Source of the DNA: JARKQH01 sp964631605
GTDB taxonomy: Bacteria; Verrucomicrobiota; Verrucomicrobiia; Limisphaerales; UBA8199
Direction: 5' to 3'
NCBI GenBank assembly: GCA_964631605.1
Contig: CAZVYG010000024.1
Span: forward strand, 1 to 58,474
DNA: 58,474 bases
Below the pieces are notes generated by a model. The model was not told where the DNA came from. It did no database searches and saw only the letters and a list, made by a program, of their open reading frames with translations. Made by a program: the position numbers and the translations under genes. Within the stretch, counting starts at the first letter, position 1, and each line of letters opens with the position of its first letter. This document shows positions 8,383-17,309 of the stretch, piece after piece.

Positions 8383-10263
8383 ATGAAAAATCATGCCGGT
8401 AAAGGGTTAATCCTCCTGGCCGCGTTATTGGTTTTCCTGGGCGGGTGCACCCCGCCGGGGCCGCGGGCTTTGCTGCGGGGCAAAGAGCTGCTGCAGAAGG
8501 GGGATTATGCCCAGGCGCTGGCCGAGTTGAAAACGGCCGCCACCCTGCTGCCGACCAATGCGCACGCCTGGAATTACCTCGGCCTGGCCTACCACCACGC
8601 GGGACAGCCCGACGAGGCGCAAAAGGCTTACCAACGCGCGCTGCGATTGGACAAAGACTTGGTGGCGGCGCGGTTCAACCTCGGCTGCCTCTGGCTCGAG
8701 CAGAACAAGCTCGATTGGGCGAAGACGGAGTTGGCGGCCTGTACGCTGCTCCAGCCGCAATCCGCCGATGCGCTCATCAAGCTGGGCACGGTGCAGTTGC
8801 GTCTGCGGGAGGTGGCCGCAGCGGAGAAAAGCTTTCAGGAGGCGTTGCGTCTGCGGGCCAATGATCCCGAGGCGCTGACGGGCCTGGGCCTGGCGCGACT
8901 GCAACGGGGGAGGGTGGCCGAGGCCTCGCCATTCTTCACCGAAGCGCTGCGGCGCGACCCCCATTACGGGCCCGCGCTGCTGAACCTCGCCGTCATCGCG
9001 CACGAGCACCTGAAGGACAAATCCCTCGCGCTGGAACGCTACCGCGCTTACGCCAGCCTCCGCCCGCCGCCCGAGAATCTGGAAGCCATCAAAGCCATCA
9101 TCGCCCGGCTCGAACACGAATTGGTCCCTTTGGCGCCACCTCCCGCCGCCAGTCCAACCCAGGCGATGGTAACTGCGGCGCCGCCAAAGCCGGCCACAAC
9201 CGCCGCTCCCCCAGCGACCATCGCCGCGCCCAGGACCCCCGCGCCAGCCACGAACCTCGCGGCGGTGACCGCGCCCAAACCGCAGCCGCAACCCGCACCG
9301 CGAGTTGAACGAGTTGAACCCCCGCCCAGGACGGAGCCGCGCGCTGCCGCGGCCAAACCGGCGCCGGCAACTTCAGCCCCGCCACCGGTGGTCAAAGCTC
9401 CGGTGACAGAAACCGTGCTGCTGGCGCCCGAGCCGGTCATCAAACCGGGTGGTGACGTCGCCCCTGCCCCGGCACAGCCTGCCGCGCCTCGCAAGGCCGA
9501 GACGGCCGTTGTTGCCGCCGCGCCGGTTGCCGCGCCGAGCGGCGGCGGGGCCACGCCGGCACCCAGAAAAACCGTCCTTCAGCGACTCAATCCGTTGAAA
9601 CTCCTGAGCCGGGATCGAAAGGAGCAGTCCCCCCCTCCCTCCACAACGACCGCCGCCGTCGAGCCGCCTGCCCCCGCGATCACGGCCAGCCCGGCCGCAG
9701 ACCGCCAGAGCCCGGCGCCGAGCCCTTCGACCGCAACGTCACGCCGGTTCGCGCGTTACCAATACAAAAACCCCCCGCGGCCGGCGCCGGGCGACCGGGC
9801 GGAGGCGGAGCGGGCTTTTGCGCAAGGGGTTCAGGCCCAGCAGGCCAACCGGCTGCCCGAAGCTCTCCAGGCGTATCGCCGGGCGATTCAGCTCGACGGA
9901 ACCTTCTTTGACGCCTGCTACAATTTGGGCCTGGCGGCCTCGCAAGCGGGCAACACTTCCCTGGCGCTTTACGCTTACGAGCAGGCCCTGGCGGCCCGCC
10001 CCGAGTCGCTGGACGCGCGCTATAATCTGGCGCTGCTTTTGCGGCAAACGGGTTATCCCCTGGACGCGGTCGAGCAGTTGGAGCGGGTGTTGGCCAAATA
10101 TCCGAACGAGAGCCGGGCGCATGTGACGTTGGGGAACATTTACGCCCAGCAACTGGACGATCCCGCCAAGGCGCGCCAGCACTACCTCAAGGCTCTGGAG
10201 GCCGACCCGCGAAATCCCCAGGCCGGCGCCATTCGTTACTGGCTGGCCGCCCATCCCCAATAA
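8383..10263 (+). CDS. TPR-repeat lipoprotein with proline/alanine-rich linker
   Basis: About 626 residues from ATG at 8383, where the signal peptide starts cleanly; a GTG at 8356 is in frame but adds polar residues. The lipobox LGGC near residue 20 (LLVFLGGCTPPG) predicts a lipid anchor. An N-terminal array of about six tetratricopeptide repeats (for example HAWNYLGLAYHHAGQPDEA) is followed by about 220 residues rich in Ala, Pro and Lys/Arg. A second array of three to four TPRs follows (FDACYNLGLAASQAGNTSLA). TPR domains scaffold protein complexes; the flexible linker may span the periplasm. The partner is unknown, and neighbouring genes do not suggest an operon. Confidence 0.8.
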   Translation: MKNHAGKGLILLAALLVFLGGCTPPGPRALLRGKELLQKGDYAQALAELKTAATLLPTNAHAWNYLGLAYHHAGQPDEAQKAYQRALRLDKDLVAARFNLGCLWLEQNKLDWAKTELAACTLLQPQSADALIKLGTVQLRLREVAAAEKSFQEALRLRANDPEALTGLGLARLQRGRVAEASPFFTEALRRDPHYGPALLNLAVIAHEHLKDKSLALERYRAYASLRPPPENLEAIKAIIARLEHELVPLAPPPAASPTQAMVTAAPPKPATTAAPPATIAAPRTPAPATNLAAVTAPKPQPQPAPRVERVEPPPRTEPRAAAAKPAPATSAPPPVVKAPVTETVLLAPEPVIKPGGDVAPAPAQPAAPRKAETAVVAAAPVAAPSGGGATPAPRKTVLQRLNPLKLLSRDRKEQSPPPSTTTAAVEPPAPAITASPAADRQSPAPSPSTATSRRFARYQYKNPPRPAPGDRAEAERAFAQGVQAQQANRLPEALQAYRRAIQLDGTFFDACYNLGLAASQAGNTSLALYAYEQALAARPESLDARYNLALLLRQTGYPLDAVEQLERVLAKYPNESRAHVTLGNIYAQQLDDPAKARQHYLKALEADPRNPQAGAIRYWLAAHPQ

Positions 10264-10348
10264 CGGCAGAAAAACCAGGTCTGCGGCGGGCCGCGGACTC
10301 CGCTTTCGGGCTTCAAATGGCTGTCACGACGCGGTAGGCTCCGCAGGA

Positions 10349-11248
10349 ATGACACTCACGCGCTTGAAACGAAGTCTGCGCGCCACGTTCATTGGGCTGA
10401 CGGTCAACACCGTGCTGGCGGCCGCCAAAATGGTGGCCGGCATCGTGGGTCATTCCCATGCGCTGGTGGCCGACGCCGTCGAGTCCCTGGCCGATGTGTT
10501 CAGTTCGCTGATTGTCTGGCGGGGTCTGGTCGTGGCCGCCGAACCGGCTGACGAGGACCATCCCTACGGCCATGGGAAAGCCGAACCGATGGCGGCCGCG
10601 ATGGTGGCGGGCATGCTGCTCATGGCGGCGGGCTGGATTTTGATCACTGCCATTCGCGAAATTCAGGCGCCGCACCAGGCGCCGGCGCCGTTCACGCTCT
10701 TTGTGTTGGTGGGCGTGGTGATCGTCAAGGAAGGGCTGTTCCGTTTCGTGCTGAAGGAAGGGGCAAAGGTCGAGAGCAGCGCGGTCCAGACCGACGCCTG
10801 GCACCACCGCAGCGACGCCATCACCTCGGCGGCCGCTTTCATCGGCATCAGCGTCGCCTTGCTGGGCGGCAGCGGTTATGAGGCGGCCGATGACGTGGCC
10901 GCCGCCGCCGCGGCGTTCATCATTGCCTGGAACGGCTGGCGGTTGCTCCGGCAAGCCCAGCACGAACTCATGGACCGTTCCCCCAGCCAGGACCTCATCC
11001 GCCAGATTCGCCAACTGGCCGAGGCGGTGCCACGGGTTGAACTGGTGGAAAAGTGCTTTGTGCGCAAGATGGGCTATCACCTTTATGTGGATATGCACGT
11101 GCATGTGGACCCCGAAATGACCGTGGCGCGGTCGCATCAAATCGCGCATGAGGTCAAGAATGCCATCTGCAACCGGATTCCCACCGTTCGGGATGTCCTG
11201 GTGCACATCGAACCCGCGCAACCAAGGAGTGAACATGTTCAGACCTAG
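10349..11248 (+). CDS. Cation diffusion facilitator (CDF) family metal transporter
   Basis: A 299-residue inner-membrane exporter of divalent metal ions by proton antiport. It has about six transmembrane segments. The metal site is formed by Glu45 and Asp49 in DAVESLADVFSS together with His152 and Asp156 in TDAWHHRSDAITS, the usual E/DxxxD plus HxxxD layout. HPYGHGKAEP in the loop is also conserved in the family. A C-terminal cytoplasmic ferredoxin-like domain (YHLYVDMHVHVDPEMT) is complete. Metal preference (Zn, Fe, Mn, Co) cannot be read from the sequence. The last four codons overlap the start of the sulfatase gene, which suggests translational coupling. Confidence 0.9.
   Translation: MTLTRLKRSLRATFIGLTVNTVLAAAKMVAGIVGHSHALVADAVESLADVFSSLIVWRGLVVAAEPADEDHPYGHGKAEPMAAAMVAGMLLMAAGWILITAIREIQAPHQAPAPFTLFVLVGVVIVKEGLFRFVLKEGAKVESSAVQTDAWHHRSDAITSAAAFIGISVALLGGSGYEAADDVAAAAAAFIIAWNGWRLLRQAQHELMDRSPSQDLIRQIRQLAEAVPRVELVEKCFVRKMGYHLYVDMHVHVDPEMTVARSHQIAHEVKNAICNRIPTVRDVLVHIEPAQPRSEHVQT
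11224..11229 (+). promoter_or_regulatory. Shine-Dalgarno site that fixes the sulfatase start
   Basis: AAGGAG is placed five bases before ATG at 11235, inside the end of the CDF gene. It is one of the clearest ribosome-binding sites in the window and favours this start over in-frame codons further upstream that lie inside the transporter gene and would not give a signal peptide. Confidence 0.6.
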
Positions 11249-12701
11249 ACTGCAAACCGGCTGCCTGCGGGCAGGGGCGGCCACGGTGCTCATGATCTGC
11301 GCCCCAGCCTTCTGCCCCGGACTGGCGGCGGCGGAACCGCCCCGGCCGAACCTCGTTTTCATTCTCACCGACGACCAGGGCTACGGCGACCTGTCCTGTC
11401 ACGGGAACCCCATTCTCCGCACGCCGAACCTGGACCGCTTGCACGCCGAAGGCGTGCGCTTCACCGATTTTCACGTGTCCCCCACCTGCGCGCCCACCCG
11501 GGCGGCCCTGCTGACCGGACGCCACGAATTCCGCAACGGGGTCACCCACACCATTCATGAACGCGAGCGGCTATGCCTGGAAGCAGTGACATTGCCGGAA
11601 GTGTTGCGACAGGCCGGCTACACCACAGGCATTTTCGGCAAATGGCATCTGGGCGACGAACCCGAACGCTGGCCCTCGCGGCGCGGCTTTGACGAGATGT
11701 TTATCCACGGGGCGGGCGGCATCGGCCAGACCTATCCCGGCTCGTGCGGGGATGCGCCGGGCAACACGTATTTCAACCCGGCGATTCTGCATAATGGCCG
11801 GTTCGTGCGCACCGAAGGCTACTGCACCGATGTGTTCTTTCGTCAGGCGCTCAACTGGATCGAACAGGTGAAAGGGAAAAAGCCGTTCTATGCCCACATC
11901 GCATTGAACGCCCCTCACGCCCCCCTGCAGGTGCGGCCCGAAGACGAAGCCCGGTACCAGGGCAAGGCGGCTCCCGACGTGGCGAAGTTTTTCGGTATGA
12001 TCGCCAACATTGACGACAACGTCGGGGTGCTGCTCTCGCGCCTGGCCGCCTGGGGATTGGAAACCAACACGCTGGTCTTTTTCATGAATGACAACGGCGG
12101 CACGGCGGGGGTCAAGGTCTATAACGCCGGAATGCGCGGCGCCAAGGGAACCCCCTGGCTGGGCGGCACCCGGGCCGCCTCCTTCTGGCGCTGGCCCGGC
12201 GTGTTCAAGCCTGCCGATTGCCACGCCTTGACCGCCCACATTGATTTCTTTCCCACGCTGGCGGAGCTGGCCGGAGCGAAGCTGGACGCGCGGGTGCGCA
12301 GCCAGATCGAAGGCCGCAGCCTCCTGCCGCTGCTCCGCGACCCCTCCGCCCCCTGGCCGGACCGGACGCTCTTCACTCATGTCGGCCGGTGGGCGCCGAA
12401 GACCCCGCCCCAAAAGTATGGTCCTTGCTCGGTGCGCCGTTCACGCTGGCACCTCGTGCACGAGGCCAAACAAGGAAACGGCGCCTGGCAGCTTTTCGAC
12501 GTGAAGGCCGACCCCGGCGAACGAAAGAACGTCGCCCAGGATTTTCCGGAGGTCGTCGCGCAGCTCGAGCGGGAATTCGACCAGTGGTGGGACAGTGTCC
12601 AACCCCAACTGGTCAACGAACGGGCGGTTGGCCCGGAGGTCAACCCCTTCAAGAAGCTCTACTGGGAGCAGTTCGGGCCGCCGCCCGCGACCGCGCGCTG
12701 A
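11235..12701 (+). CDS. Exported type I sulfatase (arylsulfatase family)
   Basis: About 488 residues with an N-terminal signal peptide (RAGAATVLMICAPAF). The alkaline-phosphatase-superfamily metal site appears in NLVFILTDDQGYGD. The sulfatase signature is Cys85 in SPTCAPTRAALLTGR: CxPxR, where the Cys is oxidised to formylglycine by a formylglycine-generating enzyme or anSME. IFGKWHLGD and the conserved downstream HIALNAPHAPLQV are also seen. Such enzymes desulfate polysaccharides or small sulfate esters in the periplasm or outside the cell. No maturation enzyme or polysaccharide locus is in the window. The substrate is unknown. Its stop is adjacent to the convergent argG stop. Confidence 0.9.
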   Translation: MFRPRLQTGCLRAGAATVLMICAPAFCPGLAAAEPPRPNLVFILTDDQGYGDLSCHGNPILRTPNLDRLHAEGVRFTDFHVSPTCAPTRAALLTGRHEFRNGVTHTIHERERLCLEAVTLPEVLRQAGYTTGIFGKWHLGDEPERWPSRRGFDEMFIHGAGGIGQTYPGSCGDAPGNTYFNPAILHNGRFVRTEGYCTDVFFRQALNWIEQVKGKKPFYAHIALNAPHAPLQVRPEDEARYQGKAAPDVAKFFGMIANIDDNVGVLLSRLAAWGLETNTLVFFMNDNGGTAGVKVYNAGMRGAKGTPWLGGTRAASFWRWPGVFKPADCHALTAHIDFFPTLAELAGAKLDARVRSQIEGRSLLPLLRDPSAPWPDRTLFTHVGRWAPKTPPQKYGPCSVRRSRWHLVHEAKQGNGAWQLFDVKADPGERKNVAQDFPEVVAQLEREFDQWWDSVQPQLVNERAVGPEVNPFKKLYWEQFGPPPATAR

Positions 12702-13931
12702 TTACCTGGTCTTTTTGCGCTGGACTTGGGCGGCCACCTTGAGGCGCAGCGCATTGAGGCGAATGAATCCGGTCGCGTCGTCCTGGTTGTAGGCCTTGGT
12801 GGGGTCCGCTTCCATGGTCGCAATCGCCGGGTTGTACAGGCTCACGGGCGATTTGCGACCCGCAACCATGATATTGCCCTTGTAGAGTTTCACCCGGACC
12901 GTGCCGGTCACGTTTTGCTGGCTTTCGGTGATGAACGCCTGCAGGGCAAGGCGCTCGGGAGCGAACCAATAACCATAATACACCAGTTCCGCATAGCGGG
13001 GGATGAGCGAGTCGCGCAGATGCATCACCTCGCGGTCCATCGTCAGGGTTTCCATCTGCCGATGCGCGAAGTGGAGAATGGCGCCGCCGGGGGTCTCATA
13101 AACCCCGCGCGACTTCATGCCCACGTATCGGTTCTCGACCATGTCCACCCGCCCCACCCCGTGTTTGCCGCCCAGCTTGTTCAAGGTCTTCATCACCCCA
13201 AGCGGCGAAAGACGCTTGCCGTTGACCGCCACGCAATGGCCTTTGAGGAAATCCAGCGTCACGTATTCGGGCTTGTCCGGCGCATCCTCGGGAGCCACGC
13301 TCAGCTTGAACATGTCCTTGTTCGAGGGCGCGAAGGCGTCCATCCAGGGGTCTTCGAGAATGCCCGCCTCGAAGGAGATATGCAGGAGGTTGCGGTCCAT
13401 CGAGTAGGGCTTCTTGGCCGAAGCCTGCACCGGAATCTTTTTCTTTTCGCAATAGGCGATCATCTCCGCCCGGCCCGGGAACAAGTCGCGGAAACGCGCG
13501 TCGCGCCAGGGGGCGATGACCTGCAGGTCGGGAGCCAGCGCGGCGGCCGTTAGTTCAAAGCGCACCTGGTCGTTGCCTTTGCCGGTGGCGCCATGAGCGA
13601 GGGCCTGGGCGTTCTCCTTGCGGGCGACCGCGATCATGCCCTTGGCAATGAGCGGTCGGGCGATGCTGGTGCCCAGCAGGTACTGGTTTTCATAAACCGC
13701 CCCCGCCTGGATCATGGGGAAAATGAAGTCCCGGGCAAATTCCTCCTGCAAATCCACAATGTGGCATTTGGAGGCGCCGGTGCGTTTGGCTTTGGCCTCG
13801 AGTCCCTTGAGCTCTTCCTCCTGCCCGATGTTGGCGCAAAAGGCGATGAGTTCCGCGTCGTAAGTGTCCTTGAGCCAGGAAAGGATCACCGAGGTGTCAA
13901 GGCCGCCCGAGTATGCTAAGACAATCTTCAT
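12702..13931 (-). CDS. argG: Argininosuccinate synthase
   Basis: A full-length 409-residue enzyme that joins citrulline and aspartate with ATP in arginine biosynthesis. The N-type PP-motif YSGGLDTSVILSWL opens the protein. GATGKGNDQVRFELT, SMDRNLLHISFEAG and YVGMKSRGVYETPGG are conserved synthase segments. ATG at 13931 begins directly at the first beta strand. The gene stands alone on the minus strand, divergent from the cysteine desulfurase gene and convergent with the sulfatase, with no other arginine genes near it. Confidence 0.97.
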   Translation of the reverse strand: MKIVLAYSGGLDTSVILSWLKDTYDAELIAFCANIGQEEELKGLEAKAKRTGASKCHIVDLQEEFARDFIFPMIQAGAVYENQYLLGTSIARPLIAKGMIAVARKENAQALAHGATGKGNDQVRFELTAAALAPDLQVIAPWRDARFRDLFPGRAEMIAYCEKKKIPVQASAKKPYSMDRNLLHISFEAGILEDPWMDAFAPSNKDMFKLSVAPEDAPDKPEYVTLDFLKGHCVAVNGKRLSPLGVMKTLNKLGGKHGVGRVDMVENRYVGMKSRGVYETPGGAILHFAHRQMETLTMDREVMHLRDSLIPRYAELVYYGYWFAPERLALQAFITESQQNVTGTVRVKLYKGNIMVAGRKSPVSLYNPAIATMEADPTKAYNQDDATGFIRLNALRLKVAAQVQRKKTR

Positions 13932-13986
13932 AAATGTTCAAATCGTTGCGGCGCATGAAACGCCAAATCCAGCCGGTTGGAAAGCA

Positions 13987-14014
13987 GAAAACCTGCATGA
14001 ATTTGCCGGTTTTC
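13987..14014. promoter_or_regulatory. Inverted repeat between argG and the cysteine desulfurase gene
   Basis: A 7-bp perfect inverted repeat GAAAACC-N14-GGTTTTC lies in the 102-base divergent intergenic region. It is followed by a -10-like TATGCT at 14019-14024, only ten bases from the ATG at 14034. The 21-base centre-to-centre spacing (about two helical turns) would suit a dimeric regulator. There is no direct evidence of binding. Confidence 0.3.
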
Positions 14015-14033
14015 GTGCTATGCTTCCGGGCGT

Positions 14034-15197
14034 ATGAGCCAATCGCTGGTGTATCTGGACAACAACGCCACCACTCGGGTCGCCCCGGAAGTGCTCGAGG
14101 CGATGCTGCCTTTTCTGCGCGAGCAGTGGGGCAACCCCTCCAGCGCTTATTCCTTCGGCCAGCGGCTTTCCCGCCCCCTGGACCAAGCCCGGCAGCGCGT
14201 CGCGGCGTTGTTGAACGCCGAGCCGACCGAAATCCTCTTTACCAGTTGCGGAACCGAGGGCAACAACACCGCCCTTCACAGCGCGGTGGTCACGCAGCCC
14301 GACAAACGACATCTCGTCACCACCGCCGTCGAGCATTCCGCCACGCTCAAGTACTGCCAGTTCCTGCAAAAGCGCGGTTTCGAGGTGACTTATCTGCCGG
14401 TCAACCCGGGCGGCGAACTTTGCCTCGATTTGCTGGAGGAGGCGATTCGACCCGACACCGCCCTGGTTTCAGTCATGTGGGCAAACAACGAAACCGGCGT
14501 CATCTTTCCCATCCGCCAAATTGCCCAAATCTGCCAGGCCAAAGGAGTGCTGTTCCATACCGATGCCGTGCAAGCCGCCGGGAAGCTGCCGCTGGATGTC
14601 AAAGACGCGCAGGTGGATTTTCTTTCGATTGCCGCGCACAAGTTTAACGGGCCCAAAGGGGTGGGCGCCCTTTACGTCAAACGCCGCACTCGGTTTCAAC
14701 CCTACCTCATCGGCGGCGGCCAGGAACGCGGCCGCAGGGGCGGCACGGAAAACGTGGCGGGAATCGTGGGGCTCGGCCGCGCAGCGGAGCTGGCGCGCGA
14801 GGGTCTGCAAGAAATGGGGGGCCGGGTTCGGAGGCTGCGCGATGATTTGGAGAGCGGTCTCCTCGGGGCCATTGCCGACAGCGCGCTCAACGGCGCCCGC
14901 GAGCCGAGGCTGCCCAACACCAGCAACCTGGCTTTTGACGGCGTCGAGGCGGAGGGGATTCTGATGCTGCTGGATCAGGCCGGAATCTGCGCCTCGAGCG
15001 GTTCGGCCTGCACAACCGGCTCGCTCGAGCCGTCGCATGTCCTGGTCGCGATGGGGTGCAGTCGGGCCCGGGCGCGGGGCAGCATCCGGTTCAGCCTAGG
15101 GCGCTACAACTCGACTGAGGACATCCGGCGGGTTCTCGACTCGATGCCAGGCATCATTTCGCGGCTGCGCGCCCATGCCGTCCCCACCGAGGCCTGA
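14034..15197 (+). CDS. Cysteine desulfurase (NifS/IscS family)
   Basis: A 387-residue PLP enzyme that takes sulfur from cysteine as a persulfide for Fe-S clusters and thio-cofactors. It starts with YLDNNATTRVAPEVLEAM. PLP binding is shown by EHSAT (His101) and the Schiff-base Lys203 in SIAAHKFNGPKGVGALYV. The active-site loop cysteine is Cys326 in CASSGSACTTGSLEPSHVL, the class I (NifS/IscS) consensus. No IscU, NifU or thiI partner is adjacent, so the sulfur acceptor is not indicated; I leave the symbol open. Confidence 0.93.
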   Translation: MSQSLVYLDNNATTRVAPEVLEAMLPFLREQWGNPSSAYSFGQRLSRPLDQARQRVAALLNAEPTEILFTSCGTEGNNTALHSAVVTQPDKRHLVTTAVEHSATLKYCQFLQKRGFEVTYLPVNPGGELCLDLLEEAIRPDTALVSVMWANNETGVIFPIRQIAQICQAKGVLFHTDAVQAAGKLPLDVKDAQVDFLSIAAHKFNGPKGVGALYVKRRTRFQPYLIGGGQERGRRGGTENVAGIVGLGRAAELAREGLQEMGGRVRRLRDDLESGLLGAIADSALNGAREPRLPNTSNLAFDGVEAEGILMLLDQAGICASSGSACTTGSLEPSHVLVAMGCSRARARGSIRFSLGRYNSTEDIRRVLDSMPGIISRLRAHAVPTEA

Positions 15198-15258
15198 AGA
15201 AAGCCCCTCGCGGTGGGTCGAGGCTTGAGTTTTGGCCGGCTCCGGCCAAGCTGCCGTT

Positions 15259-16173
15259 GTGAGAGACAGAATCCTTGCGAATCGGTTGGGCAGCCTGTGC
15301 CTGACCCTGGCTTTGGCTGTTTGGGGAGGCGGTTGCGCCGGGGTTGGAGCCGGGCGCAAGTCGCCGCGGGCGGTCCCGTTGCGCGGAACGTTTGGAACCT
15401 ATGACGCGGCGCCACGCCAGGCGGACGGACGGGTGGATGTTGGGCGGCTGATTGGGGAACTGGAGGTTCTCCGAGCCAACAGCTATAACTGGCTGATCTG
15501 GCATGCCCCGACGGATTGGGAGGACCTCCAGCGGTTCCTGCCGCTGGCGCGGAAAAAGCAAATCCGTGTTTGGGTCACTTTGGTGCCCCCCTCGGAGTCG
15601 CCTCCCCGGACCAAGAACTACTCCGAGCCCTTCCGGTTGGATTACGAGCGCTGGGCGGTTGAGATTGCGCAGTTGAGCCTGCGGGAGCCCAATCTGGTGG
15701 CATGGAGCCTGGACGATTTCTCGCACAACACGCGCACATTCGCGCCGGCCTACCTCAGGCGGGTGCTGGAGGCCGCGCGCCAAATCAATCCCAAACTGGC
15801 CTTTGTCCCCTGCTGCTACTACCGGCATGTGACGCCCGCATTCGCCGAGACGTATCGCCCGTGGGTGGACGGCGTGTTGTTCCCGTACCGGAACGAGTCC
15901 GGCGAAATGAACCTACAGAACAGCGGCGCGGTTGAGAGCGAGGTTTCACGTCTCAAGGAGCTGTTCGGCCGGGAGGTGCCGGTTTTTGTTGACGTATATG
16001 CCACCAAACACTCGCGGCTAAATGATTCGACGCCGCAGTACGTGCGGGAGGTGATGACTGCGGCCCGCCGCTGCGCGGACGGCGTGCTGGTCTATTGCCA
16101 CCAGAACGAAGCCACGAGCCCGGAAAAACACGGCGTGATTAAAGGGCTGTTTCACGAATGGTCGCGGCAATGA
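15259..16173 (+). CDS. Exported protein of unknown function, possibly TIM-barrel glycosidase-like
   Basis: About 304 residues from GTG at 15259; a TTG at 15232 is also in frame. A hydrophobic N-terminus (LGSLCLTLALAVWGGGC) suggests export, but GGGC is a poor lipobox. The body alternates strands and helices in the manner of a (beta/alpha)8 barrel: NSYNWLIWHAPTDWEDL, IRVWVTLVPP, NLVAWSLDDFSHN, LAFVPCCYYRH and DGVLVYCHQNE. The acidic pair in WSLDDF lies where glycosidase-like barrels keep catalytic residues, but no family signature is recognised. It follows the desulfurase gene by about 60 bases. Confidence 0.55.
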   Translation: MRDRILANRLGSLCLTLALAVWGGGCAGVGAGRKSPRAVPLRGTFGTYDAAPRQADGRVDVGRLIGELEVLRANSYNWLIWHAPTDWEDLQRFLPLARKKQIRVWVTLVPPSESPPRTKNYSEPFRLDYERWAVEIAQLSLREPNLVAWSLDDFSHNTRTFAPAYLRRVLEAARQINPKLAFVPCCYYRHVTPAFAETYRPWVDGVLFPYRNESGEMNLQNSGAVESEVSRLKELFGREVPVFVDVYATKHSRLNDSTPQYVREVMTAARRCADGVLVYCHQNEATSPEKHGVIKGLFHEWSRQ

Positions 16174-16187
16174 TATTACCCAGTCCT

Positions 16188-17114
16188 TCAGACCCGTGAC
16201 GCGGGGGAGGGCCCGGCCTCTTGTCCCAACCGCGGCAAGGCAGCTTGCAGCGCCAGGGTGCCCAACAGCAGCGCGATCAGAACAAAGTGCAGCTCGCGCG
16301 GCGCGTGGGCCACCGCCAGCCAGTCGGCAATGATAATCCCGGCCAGCAGGCCCGGCCCCGTTCGGGCGGGTTCCCGGCGTCGCGTCCAGATTCCCTGCCG
16401 GAGACTGCGAACCACCCACAGCACCAGCACCAGGGACAGAATCAGCGCCGCCTCGCGATAAGCGCCGCCATTGAGAACCACCGCCAAAGCAATCGGAACC
16501 CCCAGCAACGCCGTCGGCCATGGCAACCCTGCCCCGGGCCTGGGCTGCAGCCGGGGCAGCCACGCGGCTCCCGCCGCGTAGCAGCCGGCGGCCAGCCCAC
16601 TCCAGATCGCCCAGCCGGTCAGCCCCCGAACTGCCACGGAAGCTCCCAACAAATAAAGCAGCAAACGGCAAAAGCCCCAAACCAGCGGTGTCAACAGGAA
16701 CCAGCGGTGCAGCGCGTTGTAAAGAATGGCGGTGGCCACGAGAATCAGGCCAATGACAGCAGTTGCCGGCCGCTGCCACACGCAAACCAGCGCGCCCGCC
16801 ACCAGGCACCCAATGCCGCAGGTCCAAACCGCCTTGCGGCTGAAAACACCACTCGGGATGGGTCGGGCGGGATGCTGCTGCTGGTCGAAGTCCGCGTCAA
16901 AGGCGTCGTTGAGAAAAGAGCCTCCCAGAAAGACGAGGGTGACGCCGGCCAGCAAAACCGGGACAACGTCCGAATGGCCGCCCCCGCCCAGCCACCACCC
17001 CGCCAGGCAATTGGACCACACGCCCGGCAGCAGCGACGGGCGGCTGAGCGCGAGGATGGCCCCCAACAGCGACATAAGGCCAGTTACAAACCTCCCGACA
17101 AATTGTAAATGCAA
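16188..17114 (-). CDS. UbiA-family membrane protein (EboC-like)
   Basis: A 308-residue integral membrane protein with about eight to nine hydrophobic segments. The first aspartate-rich motif of UbiA prenyltransferases is present: Asn69-Asp70-xx-Asp73-xxx-Asp77 in FLNDAFDADFDQQQ, followed by HPARPIPSG. The second Asp motif that normally binds the prenyl diphosphate is not visible; the matching region reads CYAAGAAWLPRLQPRPG. That pattern is what I recall from EboC-type UbiA relatives rather than from quinone or heme O synthases, but no other ebo genes are nearby. The reaction and substrate are unknown. It is convergent with the preceding exported protein gene, only 14 bases away. Confidence 0.75.
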   Translation of the reverse strand: MHLQFVGRFVTGLMSLLGAILALSRPSLLPGVWSNCLAGWWLGGGGHSDVVPVLLAGVTLVFLGGSFLNDAFDADFDQQQHPARPIPSGVFSRKAVWTCGIGCLVAGALVCVWQRPATAVIGLILVATAILYNALHRWFLLTPLVWGFCRLLLYLLGASVAVRGLTGWAIWSGLAAGCYAAGAAWLPRLQPRPGAGLPWPTALLGVPIALAVVLNGGAYREAALILSLVLVLWVVRSLRQGIWTRRREPARTGPGLLAGIIIADWLAVAHAPRELHFVLIALLLGTLALQAALPRLGQEAGPSPASRV

Positions 17115-17309
17115 TTTTCATGCGACGAGGGTTTCTTGTTCCAGGCATGCTCACTATCTCTGACATGAACCATCGGATGGGGCAGGCCCGCCTGCCAGGC
17201 GGGAAGCCGAGGGAGGAGGGCATGCGCGCACGGGCGGGCGGCATTGGATTCGCGCTTGCTCGCAAGGCCCGCGGAACTATGATGTGCCCAACAACATGAG
17301 CGAGGCCTT

